Positions 36,209 through 45,088 of a stretch of DNA of 64,000 nucleotides are shown in pieces. The notes beneath the pieces were generated by a model that had not been told where the DNA came from, made no database searches, and saw only the letters and a program-made list of their open reading frames with translations. A program made the position numbers and the translations under genes. Each line of letters opens with the position of its first letter. Within the stretch, counting starts at the first letter, position 1. Origin of the DNA: DLKC01 sp002478885 (lineage in GTDB: Bacteria; Bacteroidota; Bacteroidia; Chitinophagales; Chitinophagaceae); assembly GCA_046329585.1 (NCBI GenBank), contig JAXLUI010000002.1:1240001-1304000 (forward strand), written 5' to 3'.

Positions 36209-37270
36209 TTATGCAAATTTTTGTTCGGCCAATGCTGTTCCGGCAAGTCTTGCTTTTATTTTTTCAAAAGCAGTTTCCCTTGAAGTGGATGCATCATCTG
36301 CAAATGGAGAAAAGCCACAGTCATCGGTAGTACCCAACTGTTGTATTGGAATTATCTCTGCAGCTTCCAATATAATGTCTCTTATCTCCTCTGCGGTTTC
36401 AATTCTTGGATCAAGCACATTGGTTACACCGATAAAAATTTTCTGTGTGGGCTTCGCGGTTTCTTTTATGGCCCGCAGTACAGACTGCTTATCCTTTTCT
36501 GCTGCATATTCCAGATAAAAATTGCCCGCATTCAGTTCAAAAAGATGAGGCAGAAGTTCTGTATAACTGATATCTGCGCTATGCGTTGAATCATGATCTC
36601 CACCCGGACATGTATGCACTCCAATTCGTTTTCTTTCTGTTTCAGTAAAACGGTTAAGCACCTGGTTATTCAAATCAATGAAGGCCTTGAGCAAACCTTT
36701 TGATGGATCAAGTTTTACGGAGAGTCTTGCTTCTGTAAAATCAATCTGCACATTATACGCCCCAGCATTCAAGCAGTTTCTGATATCCGCTTCCGCTGCA
36801 TTCAGCAGATCGGCTATAAATTGATCCCTCGTATACCCGTCGATACCTTCCTGCGGATACAAAAGGCTTAATGCGGAGGCGGAGATCACGGCTTGTTTTA
36901 CCGGTAAACCGGTAAGACTTTTTGCTTTCTTTAAATAGTCGCCTGCATAATGCTGGTATCTAAATGGCCCGCTTGTTATTTTAGGAAGCTGCCTCGTATG
37001 TCCATCGGCAAAAGGTATTACGACGCCGTTGGGAGATAGCGTTTGCAAGCCATGAACGGGGTAAGTTGCAAAGCTTGGTTTTGTCTGTTCACCATCTGTA
37101 ATTACCGGTGACCCTGTTGCTTCAAATAGGCGTATGGTTTCCTCTAGCGCTCTATCAAAAAGCCCTGCAAGCTCATCTTTTTTTATTTCGTTTATTGCAA
37201 ATGCACGCATGGCATCTGTTAAATACCCCGGACGTGGAATACTGCCAATTGGCTCTGTAGAAATTTTCAT
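36209..37270 (-). CDS. MetE C-terminal-like methyltransferase/UROD-fold protein
   Basis: The protein has 353 residues, matching standalone members of the cobalamin-independent methionine synthase C-terminal family. The N-terminal TEPIGSIPRPGYL segment, the substrate loop VITDGEQTKPSF, and zinc-site candidates His/Cys in GVHTCPGGD, Glu in FYLEYA and Cys in DDCGFSPF are all present. It could transfer a methyl group to a thiol. The lack of an N-terminal MetE half and the neighbours of unknown function leave the substrate open. It sits between two paralogous small genes on the same strand. Confidence 0.82.
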   Translation of the reverse strand: MKISTEPIGSIPRPGYLTDAMRAFAINEIKKDELAGLFDRALEETIRLFEATGSPVITDGEQTKPSFATYPVHGLQTLSPNGVVIPFADGHTRQLPKITSGPFRYQHYAGDYLKKAKSLTGLPVKQAVISASALSLLYPQEGIDGYTRDQFIADLLNAAEADIRNCLNAGAYNVQIDFTEARLSVKLDPSKGLLKAFIDLNNQVLNRFTETERKRIGVHTCPGGDHDSTHSADISYTELLPHLFELNAGNFYLEYAAEKDKQSVLRAIKETAKPTQKIFIGVTNVLDPRIETAEEIRDIILEAAEIIPIQQLGTTDDCGFSPFADDASTSRETAFEKIKARLAGTALAEQKFA

Positions 37271-37329
37271 AATTATACTTTAAAAAGACTTTTGGATGAA
37301 TATTTTTAATTGATCCACCTTTTATTCAT

Positions 37330-37362
37330 TGTTCGGCTTTACTTGCGTCGCACCCGTGTGCG
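37330..37362. repeat. Palindromic repeat element E13 (left arm only)
   Basis: GTTCGGCTTTACTTGCGTCG starts at 37330 and continues CACCCGTGTGCG. It matches the reverse complement of the GTGCGACGCAAGTAAAGCC arms of E14 and E19, a subgroup. The 37271-37600 gap shows nothing else recognisable. Confidence 0.7.
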
Positions 37363-37600
37363 TCCGTAACAATATGCACCTGAACCTGGCAACAAATGAT
37401 TTTACCGGCGACGAACAATTGGTTCATTGCAGCAAAGATCAAACTGCCAATACAGCTCAATATTATTCTTTATAAAGCCATTGTTCATTGCTGCCTGACC
37501 ATGCTCGTACGGCAAAAACAGCAATTACAAGCCGGAATATTGCCGGCAATGATGAGAAAGGCAAAGACATTAAACTTGTGTAGATACCGTGCTATTGAAA

Positions 37601-38149
37601 TTAGCCGAAAGATTCCGGTGGTTTGCAAGGAACGGCAATAAAGTAGTCGGGAAGATCAACAATAAAGTAGCCGCTCACACTCAGTATCGGCGAAAGCGGA
37701 ATATTCAGATTAGGATTTGCAATACAATTATAGTCTGTATTAAAGATATTTTTCTTACCCTGTGGCTCGCTTTGCCTTTTGCCGGAAGGAAAATCGCTCG
37801 CCTCTTTGGCATAGTTATTTTTCACATCGGTTATTCGGGTTTTATCCTGGTTAGGAAGGCACAGTAAGTATAATGTATCGTTACATATTTTCCGTTTTAC
37901 ATAGTTGTACTGAATTCCATCCAATTCAATTGCGCCATCCACACGGGCATATTCTTTTTGATCAGTGAAATAAGGTAGATTAACTGGAACTTTTATCTGT
38001 ACAAGATCTGCCTCACTATAATCATTCTTTTCGAGAGACAGAATCATTCTGTCATCGGATTGCGTTACGAAGTATTCAAATAAGAGAGCATACCCACCGA
38101 TAGTGAAGAATTGTATGATTAGCAGTGTTATGGCTATCAGTTTTTTCAG
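37601..38149 (-). CDS. Unrecognised small protein, paralogue B, apparent CTG start
   Basis: The first ATG (38047) gives 148 residues without a hydrophobic start. The frame is open upstream and translates to KKLIAITLLIIQFFTIGGYA, then LLFEYFVTQSDDR, which aligns residue for residue with the N-terminus of paralogue A (MNKVVAIFLLTIQLFNLTGY...). The codon at paralogue A's Met is CTG at 38149 here, giving 182 residues. Conserved segments are VPVNLPYF, GAIELDGIQYNYVKRK and DTLYLLCLPNQDKT, with the tail CKPPESFG. No family is recognised. It is the first gene of the unit with the MetE-like gene. Confidence 0.6.
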   Translation of the reverse strand: MKKLIAITLLIIQFFTIGGYALLFEYFVTQSDDRMILSLEKNDYSEADLVQIKVPVNLPYFTDQKEYARVDGAIELDGIQYNYVKRKICNDTLYLLCLPNQDKTRITDVKNNYAKEASDFPSGKRQSEPQGKKNIFNTDYNCIANPNLNIPLSPILSVSGYFIVDLPDYFIAVPCKPPESFG

Positions 38150-38273
38150 ACTGAAATATTTTGTCGAAAGTATAATAATTATGTGAATTTAGAATTTTCA
38201 AGCCAAACAAACTTGCCAAGCCGAATATTTTTAATGTCATAGTTTAGCAAACTCATAATTCAATTTCAAGCTG

Positions 38274-38744
38274 ATGATCAATCAATTTTCACTTGAAGAA
38301 AGGCTGGAAAAACTCGGCCTTCGTTTGCCTGCGCTTTCGAAACCCGCGGGCAACTATGTTGTCGTGAATGTTCGGGGCAATATCGCTTATGTAGCTATAC
38401 AGTTTCCTAAGTTTAATGAGGAGATGTTGTACAAAGGCGTACTCGGCAAAGATCTTACAACAGAAGACGGCTATAAAGCAATGCAGCTTTGCGCGATTAA
38501 TGTGCTCGCCCATATCGATGCAGCAATAGGCTTAGATAAAGTTGCCGGACTTAATCATGTTGATGCGTATTACCGTGCAACTGCTGATTGGATGGAGGCG
38601 CCAAAGCTGGTTGATGGCGCTTCAGATCTTTTTGTGAATATTCTTGGAGAAAGAGGTGTTCATTCGAGAGCCATATTTGGCGTAGATCATTTGTCAAGAA
38701 ATTTTTCCGTTGGCATTACCTGCACATGGACGATATATGCATGA
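38274..38744 (+). CDS. RidA/YjgF-like protein
   Basis: The protein has 156 residues. It matches the YjgF_endoribonc-type subgroup of the Rid superfamily: the N-terminal EERLEKLGLRLPALSKPAGNYV, NIAYVAIQFP, KAMQLCAINVLAHIDAAIGLDKVAGLNHVDAYYRA and the C-terminal VHSRAIFGVDHLSRNFSVGITCTW strand. Rid proteins hydrolyse reactive enamines/imines, although this subgroup often lacks the catalytic Arg and its role is unclear. It is cytoplasmic, transcribed divergently from paralogue B and convergently to the DUF1080 gene. Confidence 0.85.
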   Translation: MINQFSLEERLEKLGLRLPALSKPAGNYVVVNVRGNIAYVAIQFPKFNEEMLYKGVLGKDLTTEDGYKAMQLCAINVLAHIDAAIGLDKVAGLNHVDAYYRATADWMEAPKLVDGASDLFVNILGERGVHSRAIFGVDHLSRNFSVGITCTWTIYA

Positions 38745-38825
38745 TGGTTTAACGCCGATTATATCAGCCACTTTTGTGAAAGCTGAAACCCTGGCAGTTT
38801 ATTTCTGCCGGGAAAAGGATCAACC

Positions 38826-38881
38826 GTACAAGTGTGCGACGCAAGTAAAGCCTAATAGCAACACTGTAGCCCGGTACATAA
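38826..38881. repeat. Palindromic repeat element E14 (right arm)
   Basis: GTACAAGTGTGCGACGCAAG is at 38826-38845, then TAAAGCCTAATAGCAACACT and the outer end GTAGCCCGGTACAT. It shares the TAAAGCC subgroup marker with E19. It lies between the convergent RidA-like and DUF1080 genes. Confidence 0.8.
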
Positions 38882-38907
38882 AATTCTCCTCGAAAAATCT
38901 GCTCAAT

Positions 38908-39603
38908 TTATTTTGTAAGCTTTTTTATAGGACTGATTTCGAGTTTCCTGAATTCAACTTCTGAACCTTCTGCCTGCACGGCAATGTTGCCTCTGCTGGC
39001 GGTGCAATCGTAACCGTAATTTACAAGATCGCCGTTCACCCAAACCTTTATGGAGCTGCCCACACATTCTATAATCATTGTATTCCACTCCCCAACTTTT
39101 TTTTCTGAGCTATCGGTAAGATTTATGATCCTTCTGCCTTTGCCTTCGGTTATTCCCCATTCAGCTCTAGGCCCACGCCGTTTTTCCATATCGGGCACAG
39201 TAATATCTTCCACGATGCACCAAAAATCACCTGCATTGTCGTGCATCATTTGCGCTTCAATTGATTTCGGGAACATTTTATATAAAGCCCTTGGCGTAGA
39301 TGCGTGGAGCAACACACCACAATTGCCCGGCATGCCGGCAAACCGGTATTCGACCACCAACCTGTAGTCGTGATACACGGCGTCGGTAATGAGGTGTCCC
39401 TGAGGTGTACCAAGGCTCACAAGCATGCCGTTGCGCACGATAAATGGGTTGATGGCATTTGCGTTTGTATCCATTTCGGGAACATCAACATGCCAGCCAC
39501 TGAGGTCTTTGCCATTGAACAAACTCTTTGTTTGCGCCGAACCAATGATTGCAACGATTAATAATAACGATAACAGTGCAAAATTTTTTTTGTAGTGCTG
39601 CAT
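38908..39603 (-). CDS. DUF1080 protein (3-keto-disaccharide hydrolase family)
   Basis: The protein has 231 residues from the ATG at 39603, chosen because it starts a clean signal peptide (NFALLSLLLIVAIIGSAQT). The single concanavalin-like domain has the family marks SLFNGKDLSGWHV, YRFAGMPGNCGVLLHAS, EAQMMHDNAGDFWCI and WNTMIIECVGSSIKVWVNG. Members of DUF1080 have been shown to cleave 3-keto-glycosides. Directly upstream on the same strand are a GMC dehydrogenase and its Tat subunit, which could generate such 3-keto sugars in the periplasm. Confidence 0.87.
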   Translation of the reverse strand: MQHYKKNFALLSLLLIVAIIGSAQTKSLFNGKDLSGWHVDVPEMDTNANAINPFIVRNGMLVSLGTPQGHLITDAVYHDYRLVVEYRFAGMPGNCGVLLHASTPRALYKMFPKSIEAQMMHDNAGDFWCIVEDITVPDMEKRRGPRAEWGITEGKGRRIINLTDSSEKKVGEWNTMIIECVGSSIKVWVNGDLVNYGYDCTASRGNIAVQAEGSEVEFRKLEISPIKKLTK

Positions 39604-39643
39604 GCGTAAAAGTTTGAATAATTTAATCACTTCTTAAGGTAAA

Positions 39644-41173
39644 TCAAGTGTTGCTGATTTGCTTTTTCACATGATCAGAAAGTCGCAACGACAACGCTAT
39701 TAATGTCAGGGTTGGATTTGGCGCAGCCGCGGTTACATAGCAGGAGGAGCCAGCCATAAACAGGTTGTTTATTCCGTGCACTTTGCAATTGGAATCGACA
39801 ACAGCTTTCTTTGGATCGTTACCCATACGTGTGGTGCCCATATGATGCCACCCGCCCCCTGTGAATTTTGGCCAGCTTTCATCTTTAGCATCGTGAAGAT
39901 AACTGAGCATCTGTACACGCCCATTGGCAGCCCGGCCAACCTCCTGTCCTATCAGTTCATGAATTTTACGAATGCTTCTTTTTTCAAATCCTGTCAGCTC
40001 CCAGTGCAAGGAAGCGCGGGGTACGCCGAGTGCATCTTTCTCTGTGCCGAGCGTAATGCGGCTGTTGGGATTTGGTGCCTGCTCTATCCGTGTAAATAGT
40101 TGGAAAGCGTTAAAGTCCGAAGGGATTTTCAGGTCGGCTTTCTTAGAGCCATAGCCACTCATCGTCCTTTTATTTTCGGCTTCATCCTCTGACCATGTTT
40201 CAATAAATGATTGCTGGTTTCTTGCCAGTTCAAGCGGAATAAGTGAAGCCGTACCGTTAAGAATTTTATGCTGCTGTTGCATCTTTTCGCTGATAGCCAG
40301 TTCGGCCCTTGCTTTTACACCTTGCTGCCACATATACAACTTCACTGAAGCCGGGTTAGCAAGCCATAGCTCTGAAGCCTTTATTTCAATATGCTCCATA
40401 AAGTAACGGCCAACATTATCATTGTCGTTGCCAAGGCCTTTCGGTGACTGTTCATTGGATGCAAGTAACAACCGCGCATTTTGAACAGCGCAACAAGCAA
40501 TAATAAAATACTTTGCTTTTACCGTATGTTGCTTGCCTTCAAAATTTTTTATTATTAATTGTGTAATGGAAGATACATTTTCATTTGCCGCGATGTTGGT
40601 GACATTGGCATAGGTATACAAGTGAATATTATGTGCATTCACAATAACATCTTTATATTTCTGGTTGAACCTTGTCGGAGGGCTAAACTGCCACATCTTG
40701 TTCCAAACAATTTCTTCATTTAACGGCAAGGGCTTTATTTCAGGGTCTTGCGCTTTCCAGTAATCCAATCCGTATTCATAAGGGCCGAGATCTAGTATAC
40801 GCTGGGTGCGTGCATAAAACGGATCCATGTCTTCCCGTTTTATTGGCCATCCGCTATGCGGCACCCAGTCTCTCTCTTTAAAATCCACCTGATCAAATGG
40901 GGAGCACCAACCCGCCCAATGGCCGGTTGTGCCGCCGAAATAATGAAGTCTTACCGACTTCAATGGGAAATAATGCTGGCCTGTTGTTTTGCCTGCATAA
41001 AGATCCTGCATTTTATCGTCGTATTCAAAACCTCCACCTTCAAGTAGAATCACTTTATACTTTGTGTTCATCCATTCCAAGGCTATGCTGATTCCGGCAG
41101 CACCTGCACCAACAATACAGATGTCACCTTCAATTATCGTGTTATTGTCGAGTTGTCTTGCATCGGTATGCAT
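39644..41173 (-). CDS. GMC-family FAD sugar dehydrogenase, large subunit
   Basis: The protein has 509 residues from the ATG at 41173, which leaves 11 bases after the upstream subunit gene; an ATG at 41239 would overlap it. The FAD motif is ICIVGAGAAGISIA (about 18-31). The C-terminal WHHMGTTRMGNDP (catalytic His) and AAPNPTLTLIALSLRLSD (His/Asn-type second catalytic position) are typical of gluconate-2-, fructose- and glucoside-3-dehydrogenase large subunits. It has no signal of its own; the partner with a Tat-like signal probably carries it out. No cytochrome c subunit gene is adjacent. Confidence 0.87.
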   Translation of the reverse strand: MHTDARQLDNNTIIEGDICIVGAGAAGISIALEWMNTKYKVILLEGGGFEYDDKMQDLYAGKTTGQHYFPLKSVRLHYFGGTTGHWAGWCSPFDQVDFKERDWVPHSGWPIKREDMDPFYARTQRILDLGPYEYGLDYWKAQDPEIKPLPLNEEIVWNKMWQFSPPTRFNQKYKDVIVNAHNIHLYTYANVTNIAANENVSSITQLIIKNFEGKQHTVKAKYFIIACCAVQNARLLLASNEQSPKGLGNDNDNVGRYFMEHIEIKASELWLANPASVKLYMWQQGVKARAELAISEKMQQQHKILNGTASLIPLELARNQQSFIETWSEDEAENKRTMSGYGSKKADLKIPSDFNAFQLFTRIEQAPNPNSRITLGTEKDALGVPRASLHWELTGFEKRSIRKIHELIGQEVGRAANGRVQMLSYLHDAKDESWPKFTGGGWHHMGTTRMGNDPKKAVVDSNCKVHGINNLFMAGSSCYVTAAAPNPTLTLIALSLRLSDHVKKQISNT

Positions 41174-41184
41174 GGAGTTAAAAA

Positions 41185-41562
41185 TTAGAGCAGTGAAAAA
41201 AGTGCACATTGCCGTGCTTCGGTTAGGGATAACACCCATCCATCTGAAATAACCGTGAAGCCATTATCGAAGTCAAGCTGCACTTTTTTATCAATAGCAG
41301 ATTGAATATGCAAATTGTCTCTCGCAGAATCATCGACTCCTTCTTTTAACAGGTCCTGCAGTTTGCTTTTGCTGTTTTCCGAAGGAAAAGATTTGAGATA
41401 ATCAATGCCGGCGTTATGAATCGTTTGTTGATCGGCAAATCGGGAAAAAAAAGCCGGTTTAAAAAGTGCCGTTGTCAACTCATCATCTGCGCAACCTTGC
41501 AACGAAAGCCCGATAGCCGCAGCGCTAAACGATGAAAGTTTTAAAAATATTCTTCTATCCAT
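41185..41562 (-). CDS. Gluconate-2-dehydrogenase subunit 3-like protein (Tat signal)
   Basis: The protein has 125 residues from the ATG at 41562, chosen because it gives a Tat-type signal (MDRRIFLKLSSFSAAAIGL, then a possible lipobox QGCADD). An earlier ATG at 41613 adds 17 residues that do not fit. The small all-helical remainder has FADQQTIHNAGIDYLKSFP. The family is the gamma/small subunit that chaperones and exports the GMC subunit. It lies directly upstream of the GMC gene in the same operon. Confidence 0.78.
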   Translation of the reverse strand: MDRRIFLKLSSFSAAAIGLSLQGCADDELTTALFKPAFFSRFADQQTIHNAGIDYLKSFPSENSKSKLQDLLKEGVDDSARDNLHIQSAIDKKVQLDFDNGFTVISDGWVLSLTEARQCALFSLL

Positions 41563-41622
41563 ATTTATTACGCTTTTTAGAAGAGAATCGAAACTGCACA
41601 ACGATTTAAGCAAACGACTATG

Positions 41623-43170
41623 CTACTTGCTTTTACGCAACATATCCTGGTATTTATCCATAAAGTTCAGTTCTGCCCGCGCGGCTATTAGTTGCATGGA
41701 TTGCTTTCCGGTGTTCAACAGCATTACCTGTGTTTGATTTGGATCAAAAGCTTCCCAGTTTGAAAGCCCCTTGCCATTTGGATTTCCCGTTGTTGCGAAG
41801 TTTACCCAGTAGCTTGACATCACTTCTTCCAGCATGTGATCTTCATCGGTGAATGGAAGCTGCCATGTATGTAACGTATGTAAGGCATAACAAATTTCTG
41901 AGGAGTGAAACGCGCCCCATTTTTCCTGCGCCGGTGCAACATGATTAAATTGATAGAGATAGGCTTTGTTCTTTCCATGCATTGACTGCATTTTAGCCCA
42001 GGTGTAATTCTGCCAGGCAAAAATATTGTCACGGCCATAAGCAAACTGCGACTTCTTTATCTCCGCTTCATCACTTCCGGGAAAAGCTTTTAAATATTCT
42101 CCGGCCAGGCTTCCGTATTTTTTCTCCGCATCCGTCTTATAGGCTTCAGGCGTAGGTACTGTTTGTGGCGGGAAACCTTCATCGCCATTCCATCCAGTTA
42201 GTAAGGGCACATCGTTTTGCTTTGCGCTGCTAAATATGTCATACACACTTGCCGGCAGCACATAGCCATCTATTACGGGGCTTGCAGCAAAAGAACCGGA
42301 TGCCTTTTGCAGATCTGCGGCGCTCATTTTGCGCATCTCGCCAATCGAAGTCGCATGTACTGACTGCATAAATTTTACGCCATTATCTTCCGCTGCCTGC
42401 AGGCTAAGGGCTCTTCCATCAACATTGAACATGCCCCCGCTTTCGGCAATAGCACGCTGGAACAAACCTTTCGCCAATGGAGATGCCATTAACGCGTTTA
42501 CACTGAATGCACCTGCACTCTGGCCGGCAATCGTTATCCTACCCGGATCACCGCCAAAAGCTGCAATATTTTCTTTCACCCATTGTAAAGCTGCAACCTG
42601 GTCGAGCAATGCAAAATTGCCAGAGCTTTTTCCGCCCGATGTTTTTGTCAGGTCAGGATGGGCCAAAAAACCAAACACACCAACGCGATAGTTGATCGAC
42701 ACAAACACCACTCCCTTTTTTGCCAGTTGTTCACCATCATAAATTGCGCAGGCGCTGCCGCCTGATACAAAACCACCGCCATATATCCACACAATTACGG
42801 GCCGCTTTTCTTTTGACGATTTTGCCGCGGTCCATACATTCAGGTATAAACAGTCTTCGCTGATAGGCTTCTCCGGAATCAAATACTCCGCCGTGTACAT
42901 CATAAACGGCGAGGGTTTGTTCTGCATGGGGCTAGCAGAAAATGCATCGCACGCTTTAACACCCTGCCACGATGCTGCCCGTTGCGGTGCCTTCCACCGA
43001 AGATCACCTACCGGTGGTGCCGCGAAAGGAATGCCTCTAAAAATTTTAATATCACCGGTCGCATTGTTTGTGCCCGAAACGAGTCCGTTCATCGTCTTTA
43101 CAACATCAAGCTGTGCATTGGATTGTATGTTGCAAGCGAAGATGGAAAGCGCAAGTATTATTTTTTTCAT
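41623..43170 (-). CDS. Secreted type-B carboxylesterase (first copy)
   Basis: The protein has 515 residues from the ATG at 43170, giving a normal signal peptide (KKIILALSIFACNIQSNAQ). The longer frame to 43236 reads through a repeat arm and is rejected. The fold landmarks are FRGIPFAAPPVGDLRWK, EDCLYLNVW, the oxyanion IYGGGF, and the nucleophile Ser218 in GQSAGAFSV. A His candidate is in AFHSSEICYAL. It probably de-esterifies plant polysaccharide decorations or other esters. It is about 45% similar by eye to the second copy encoded at 48224-49849. Confidence 0.9.
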   Translation of the reverse strand: MKKIILALSIFACNIQSNAQLDVVKTMNGLVSGTNNATGDIKIFRGIPFAAPPVGDLRWKAPQRAASWQGVKACDAFSASPMQNKPSPFMMYTAEYLIPEKPISEDCLYLNVWTAAKSSKEKRPVIVWIYGGGFVSGGSACAIYDGEQLAKKGVVFVSINYRVGVFGFLAHPDLTKTSGGKSSGNFALLDQVAALQWVKENIAAFGGDPGRITIAGQSAGAFSVNALMASPLAKGLFQRAIAESGGMFNVDGRALSLQAAEDNGVKFMQSVHATSIGEMRKMSAADLQKASGSFAASPVIDGYVLPASVYDIFSSAKQNDVPLLTGWNGDEGFPPQTVPTPEAYKTDAEKKYGSLAGEYLKAFPGSDEAEIKKSQFAYGRDNIFAWQNYTWAKMQSMHGKNKAYLYQFNHVAPAQEKWGAFHSSEICYALHTLHTWQLPFTDEDHMLEEVMSSYWVNFATTGNPNGKGLSNWEAFDPNQTQVMLLNTGKQSMQLIAARAELNFMDKYQDMLRKSK

Positions 43171-43175
43171 GAGAT

Positions 43176-43380
43176 TATTTTTGATCCGGGCTTTTGAATA
43201 AATATCTGACTGCTGTTGCGTCGCACTCTTGTGCAATTAGTCCGTAAGTCAGCAAATACGGAAAGTCATTAAACCAATGCCGAAATAATTAAGATACCTT
43301 CGGACTCTTTGCTTTCCGACTTCTATTCTACAGTACAAGTGAGTGACACAACAGGCGATGCCACCTGCATTGCAGCTGGC
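43176..43380. repeat. Palindromic repeat element E15 (mixed arm types)
   Basis: ATTTTTGATCCGGGCTTTTG starts near 43177. The left arm TGTTGCGTCGCACTCTTGTG starts at 43213. The right arm GTACAAGTGAGTGACACAAC is at 43333-43352, then AGGCGATGCCACC. The centre is an imperfect palindrome of AAGTC, GGAAAG and GCAAA blocks. It lies between the carboxylesterase and the esterase fusion genes. Confidence 0.9.
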
Positions 43381-43388
43381 AAACCACA

Positions 43389-44972
43389 TCATTTCTGCTT
43401 CATCGCTGCCGCTATCGCTTTCTCTGCAAGTGGTTCCATTACTCTATAACCTGCAAGGTTTGGGTGAATGCCATCGCCCGACAAACTTTCGGGAAGGCCA
43501 TTGCGATCATCTTTCATCGCGGTGAAATAGTCGAGATAAACAACATTGTTTTTCGTCGCATAATCTTTAAGCATCTGATTCAGCTTAATTACTTTTTCCG
43601 CAGGCTGCATTCCCGGCCTCCATGGGAAATCAAACGCAGGCAGTACCGAAGAAATAACCGGTTTTATTTTATTGGCTTTTGCGAGCTCGACCATAGAAAC
43701 AATGTTGCCAAATGTTTCTTCAAGCGTCATCGGGCCTGTATTTTGCGCGATATCATTTATGCCGGCGAGGATCACCACCACCGCGGGTTTCAGGTCAATT
43801 ACATCCGGGCGGAAGCGAATAAGCATTTGCGGTGTGGTTTGCCCGCTGATGCCGCGGTCGATGTAGTTTTTACCAGCGAAGAAAGAAGAGTCTGCATTGA
43901 TCCAGCCATCGGTGATGGAGTTACCCATGAATACTACCCGCGGCTTTGTTGAAGTTGTTGAGGCGAGTGCAGTGTTTGCATCCCTGTAGCGGCCAAGATT
44001 CTGCCAGTCGCTGTGAAATCTTTCTTCATCTTTTTTCTTCCATTCATCAAGCTGCCAGTCTGCAACATTCTTCATCCAGTCGGGCGGATGCAACATTTTC
44101 AGGTAGCCGTTCAATCTTAGCCAGTCGCCAAAGCGGTCGATCCAGGTATCGCTTGGAAGATGTTGCACACGCATGCCGAATCCGTGGTTCCCGGTTGAAT
44201 AAATATGAAGCTCAGCCGAATGCTTTGTGTTCAGCCATTGCTGATAAAGGTTAACACTCTGCGGTGTCAATTGAAAGCCGTCATCAGAAGCCACTGCAAT
44301 AAACATTGGCGGCGCATCTGCGGGCACATTGTTAGCCATTTCATTGGGGAAAAAAGGGTAGATAGGCGCTATAAAATCGGGCTTGTTCTCAGGAGTATAT
44401 CCAAATGCAGTTGATGTGGTAACAGTGCCGCCAGCTGAAAAGCCGATGATGCCTATTTTGCTTTTATCAATTCCAAATTCGCCAGCATGGCTGCGCACAT
44501 AAGCAATCGCATTTCTGCCGTCAGCAACGGCAAAAGGTATTGCATCTTTCATTTGGATTTCCAGCTCAGGCTTGCCAATTTTACCCATAAACTCTGCTGC
44601 AGGATCGTTTGTAACACAATGTATCAGCCTGTATTTAAGCACGAAGCAGGTAACACCTTTTTTTACCAGCCATTGCGCCACATCAAAACCTTCGCTGTTG
44701 ATGGAAAGCGCATGAAAGCCGCCCCCGGGACAAATGATTACCGCTGTTCCTGTTGCCTGCGACGCAGGAGGTTCAAACACAGTGAGTGTTGGTTTCGAAA
44801 CATTGTACACCACGTCAGTCTTCCAGATGTTGTTGGTATTGAGCGCTTCGTTCCATGTCCACGATTCAGAACCAGGAGCAGGCCCGTTATACAATGGAAT
44901 TACTTTGTTTTGCGCATGGCAAACAACAAATAAAAAAAGTAAAGCAGTCAATAATGGCAATGATCGTTTCAT
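43389..44972 (-). CDS. Two-domain esterase: alpha/beta hydrolase fused to GDSL/SGNH
   Basis: The protein has 527 residues with a signal peptide (residues 1-20). The first domain (about 25-295) is a BD-FAE/acetyl-xylan-esterase-like alpha/beta hydrolase: oxyanion CPGGGFH, nucleophile Ser179 in GFSAGG, Asp near 230 and His near 263 (TGNHGFGMR). A linker with WMKNVADWQLDEWKKK leads to an SGNH hydrolase (about 343-525): VVFMGNSITDGW (Ser352; GDSL changed to GNSI), GISGQTT, GINDIAQ, and the catalytic DGIHPN. Both active sites look complete. It probably removes acetyl or other ester groups at two positions of a plant glycan. Confidence 0.88.
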   Translation of the reverse strand: MKRSLPLLTALLFLFVVCHAQNKVIPLYNGPAPGSESWTWNEALNTNNIWKTDVVYNVSKPTLTVFEPPASQATGTAVIICPGGGFHALSINSEGFDVAQWLVKKGVTCFVLKYRLIHCVTNDPAAEFMGKIGKPELEIQMKDAIPFAVADGRNAIAYVRSHAGEFGIDKSKIGIIGFSAGGTVTTSTAFGYTPENKPDFIAPIYPFFPNEMANNVPADAPPMFIAVASDDGFQLTPQSVNLYQQWLNTKHSAELHIYSTGNHGFGMRVQHLPSDTWIDRFGDWLRLNGYLKMLHPPDWMKNVADWQLDEWKKKDEERFHSDWQNLGRYRDANTALASTTSTKPRVVFMGNSITDGWINADSSFFAGKNYIDRGISGQTTPQMLIRFRPDVIDLKPAVVVILAGINDIAQNTGPMTLEETFGNIVSMVELAKANKIKPVISSVLPAFDFPWRPGMQPAEKVIKLNQMLKDYATKNNVVYLDYFTAMKDDRNGLPESLSGDGIHPNLAGYRVMEPLAEKAIAAAMKQK

Positions 44973-45002
44973 GATTTAAGCTTATAAAATATGAGTGACA
45001 AA

Positions 45003-45088
45003 TTTTTATGAACCTGGCTTAAGATATACTGTTCAACTTTTGTTGCGTCGCACACTTGTACGTTCTTTTCGTTACGCAACAGGCAACA
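45003..45088. repeat. Palindromic repeat element E16
   Basis: TTTTTATGAACCTGGCTT starts at 45003. The left arm TTGTTGCGTCGCACACTTGT starts at 45040, continuing ACGTTCTTTT. The right arm GTTACGCAACAGGCAAC is short and close (45071-45087). It occupies the gap before the lipoprotein gene. Confidence 0.8.

Noticed and set aside
41174..41239. Upstream ATG for the GMC dehydrogenase
   Set aside because: It would overlap the small-subunit gene by 55 bases and adds residues with no family match; the start at 41173 fits spacing.
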